Below, in pieces: positions 33,660-34,994 of a stretch of DNA of 34,994 nt. The stretch is from DATNFP01 sp035606335 (lineage in GTDB: Bacteria > Bacteroidota > Bacteroidia > Chitinophagales > Chitinophagaceae). The translations under genes were made by a program, and so were the position numbers. Numbering within the stretch: the first letter of the stretch is position 1; every line of letters begins with the position of its first letter. The notes beneath the pieces are model-generated. The model did not search any database and was not told where the DNA came from. It was given only the letters and a program-made list of their open reading frames with translations. The stretch is taken from assembly GCA_035606335.1 (NCBI GenBank), contig DATNFP010000100.1:1-34994 (forward strand), given 5' to 3'.

Positions 33660-33703
33660 TAAGATCATTCCATAATTTGGTGGATAGAAATTAAAATGAG
33701 CAG

Positions 33704-34243
33704 ATGGACAGTAACCAAAAATACTTTTTGAAAACAGAAAGACTTGGGTTCGGAATATGGCGGGAAAACGATATTGGATTAGCAACATCCTTATGGGGAG
33801 ATAAAGAAGTGACAAAATATATAGCAAATAGCATTTCCCAACAGGATATAAAAGATCGTTTACGAAAAGAAATAGATACGTTTCAGAAATATGGAATGCA
33901 GTATTTTCCAGTTTTTTCCTTAGAGACAAATGATCATATTGGATGCTGCGGATTATGGCCTTATAAAATAGAAGAAGAACTTTATGAGCTGGGCTATCAT
34001 TTAAAACCTGCCTATTGGGGACGAGGGTATGCTACCGAAGCAGCAAAAACAATGATAGTATATGCCTTCGATGTTTTGAAAATAAACAAACTATTTGCAA
34101 GGCATCACCCTGATAATAACGCCTCAAAAAATGTGTTATTAAAATCAGGGTTTCAGTATAAACAGGATGATTTTTTTGCTCCTACAGGCTTATATCATTT
34201 ATCATATCAGCTTGATAAAAATAATTGGATAAAAGGTAAATAG
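33704..34243 (+). CDS. GNAT-family N-acetyltransferase (RimJ/RimL type)
   Basis: A 179-residue cytosolic acetyltransferase. The fold is visible in order: FLKTERLGFGIWRENDI (beta1 region), a helix with DKEVTKYIANSI, PVFSLETNDHIGCCGLWPY, ELGYHLKPAYWGRGYATEAAKTMIVYAF with the acetyl-CoA phosphate loop (Y)WGRGYATEA at about 105-113, and NNASKNVLLKSGFQ. This is the Acetyltransf_3 (RimJ/RimL) pattern. Substrate (ribosomal protein N-terminus, amino sugar or small amine) unknown. Single gene after a strong terminator. Confidence 0.9.
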   Translation: MDSNQKYFLKTERLGFGIWRENDIGLATSLWGDKEVTKYIANSISQQDIKDRLRKEIDTFQKYGMQYFPVFSLETNDHIGCCGLWPYKIEEELYELGYHLKPAYWGRGYATEAAKTMIVYAFDVLKINKLFARHHPDNNASKNVLLKSGFQYKQDDFFAPTGLYHLSYQLDKNNWIKGK

Positions 34244-34304
34244 GCATAGCAGTACTACCATACTCATCACAACATATATTTCTCACGTACCTGGGTATAA
34301 CCAA

Positions 34305-34994
34305 TCATGAGCTATAAACAGCTGATAAACTTTTTGCTAGTTTAAGAGAAAAATAAAACGTAGACCCTTCACCTTTATTACTCTTTACCCATATTTTTCC
34401 GCCGTTTTCTAAAACATACTCTTTACAAAGCAACAAACCGATACTGGTTCCTTTTTCATTAGCTGTACCTAAAGTACTATGGTGGTTGGTTTTGAAGACA
34501 TTCCTTTGCGTTTCTTCATCCATGCCTACCCCATTATCTTTTACAACAAAAGTTACCATGCCGGATTTTTCATCTATATAATTTGAAACTTCAATTTGGC
34601 CACCTGTCCTGGTAAACTTTACAGCATTTGAAAGCAGGTTTCTAATGATAATGTCAAAATGAGAGGTATCTGCATATACAGCAGCCTCAGGCGAAGTATG
34701 GTCTATCAGTGTAATTCCCTTTCGCTCCGCATGATTCCTGACAAGCTGAAAATTCTTTCTAACAGCATCTTTTGTTTTAAATTCAATTTGATTTATGCGA
34801 ACGCCTTTCATCTGAGCTTGTCCCCATTGCAATAATTTATCTAATGTCTCTAACGAAGCACTACTTTGATCTTTTAGACTTTGAACAAATTCACTTTTTT
34901 CAGCGTCAGTAAATTCAGCATCATCCCAAATTGAAAGCATAGCAACTGTACTGTTGATCGGAGATTTAAGATCATGGCCAATTATTGAAAATAT
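34305..34994 (-). CDS. Sensor histidine kinase, C-terminal part (cut by window end)
   Basis: The frame stays open to the last base of the window, so the N-terminal sensor part lies outside. The ATG at 34940 is internal. The segment begins inside the HisKA dimerisation helix: the H-box reads GHDLKSPINS, with the phospho-accepting His encoded at 34974-34976. The HATPase domain follows with the N-box NLLSNAVKF, G1 box VKDNGVGMDEE, and a late GTSIGLLLCKEYVLENGGKIWVKS (G2 region); the end KGEGSTFYFSL is typical. It phosphorylates a response regulator that is not in this window. The convergent acetyltransferase ends 61 bases away. Confidence 0.93.
   Translation of the reverse strand: MFSIIGHDLKSPINSTVAMLSIWDDAEFTDAEKSEFVQSLKDQSSASLETLDKLLQWGQAQMKGVRINQIEFKTKDAVRKNFQLVRNHAERKGITLIDHTSPEAAVYADTSHFDIIIRNLLSNAVKFTRTGGQIEVSNYIDEKSGMVTFVVKDNGVGMDEETQRNVFKTNHHSTLGTANEKGTSIGLLLCKEYVLENGGKIWVKSNKGEGSTFYFSLKLAKSLSAVYSS

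Overview
The window comes from a low-GC member of the Bacteroidota, most likely a Chitinophagaceae-type organism. The evidence is a protein with a C-terminal type IX secretion sorting domain, a fused alpha/beta E1 2-oxoacid dehydrogenase, a YXWGXW-repeat protein, a MauE/DoxX-thioredoxin protein, a BlaI/M56 pair, a GldM-like domain, and many promoters with the Bacteroidota -7 element TAnnTTTG. The genus-level assignment is inference. I see no prophage, IS element, CRISPR array, tRNA or 5S/16S/23S gene. The content is ordinary chromosomal backbone with small accessory genes.

Layout. 0-3.5 kb: the end of an arginase (cut by the window edge) converges on a valS operon whose second gene carries a GldM C-terminal-like domain. 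3.6-9.8 kb: an aldo/keto reductase, a secreted LprI-like protein, a T9SS cargo protein, a cupin, a CvfB-like S1 protein, an MBL-fold hydrolase and a second aldo/keto reductase broken by a one-base frameshift. 9.8-14.4 kb, minus strand: a YXWGXW protein, the RNase P RNA gene with its terminator, an alpha/beta hydrolase, the conserved yceD-rpmF-plsX operon and a DUF58 protein. 14.4-14.8 kb: a 424-base gap with two inverted repeats. 14.8-24 kb, mostly plus strand: a Cys-rich lipoprotein, the MauE/DoxX-thioredoxin protein, an RluD-type pseudouridine synthase, tatA, a lytic transglycosylase, rpsT, a blaI-M56 operon, a DUF2157 membrane protein and truA. 23.9-31.3 kb, minus strand: a tightly packed six-gene run (YfhO-type membrane protein, hexapeptide acyltransferase, flippase, Kir-type K+ channel, ornithine aminotransferase, VIT1-type metal transporter). 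31.5-35 kb: the fused E1 dehydrogenase, a GNAT acetyltransferase, and a histidine kinase cut by the right edge.

How genes work together. YceD-rpmF-plsX links ribosome and phospholipid synthesis. BlaI very probably represses its own operon through two matching palindromes placed on its promoter. The YfhO/acyltransferase/flippase block looks like envelope glycan assembly or modification, with an ion channel, an amino-acid enzyme and a metal transporter appended to the same apparent transcript. Arginase at the left edge and ornithine aminotransferase at 25 kb are two consecutive steps of arginine catabolism, but they are not in one operon.

I did not find a clearly new multi-gene system. The best leads are the blaI control region, a possible small RNA between two terminators (about 21.93-22.01 kb), the mixed six-gene operon, the stand-alone GldM-like domain, and the palindrome embedded in the tatA promoter.
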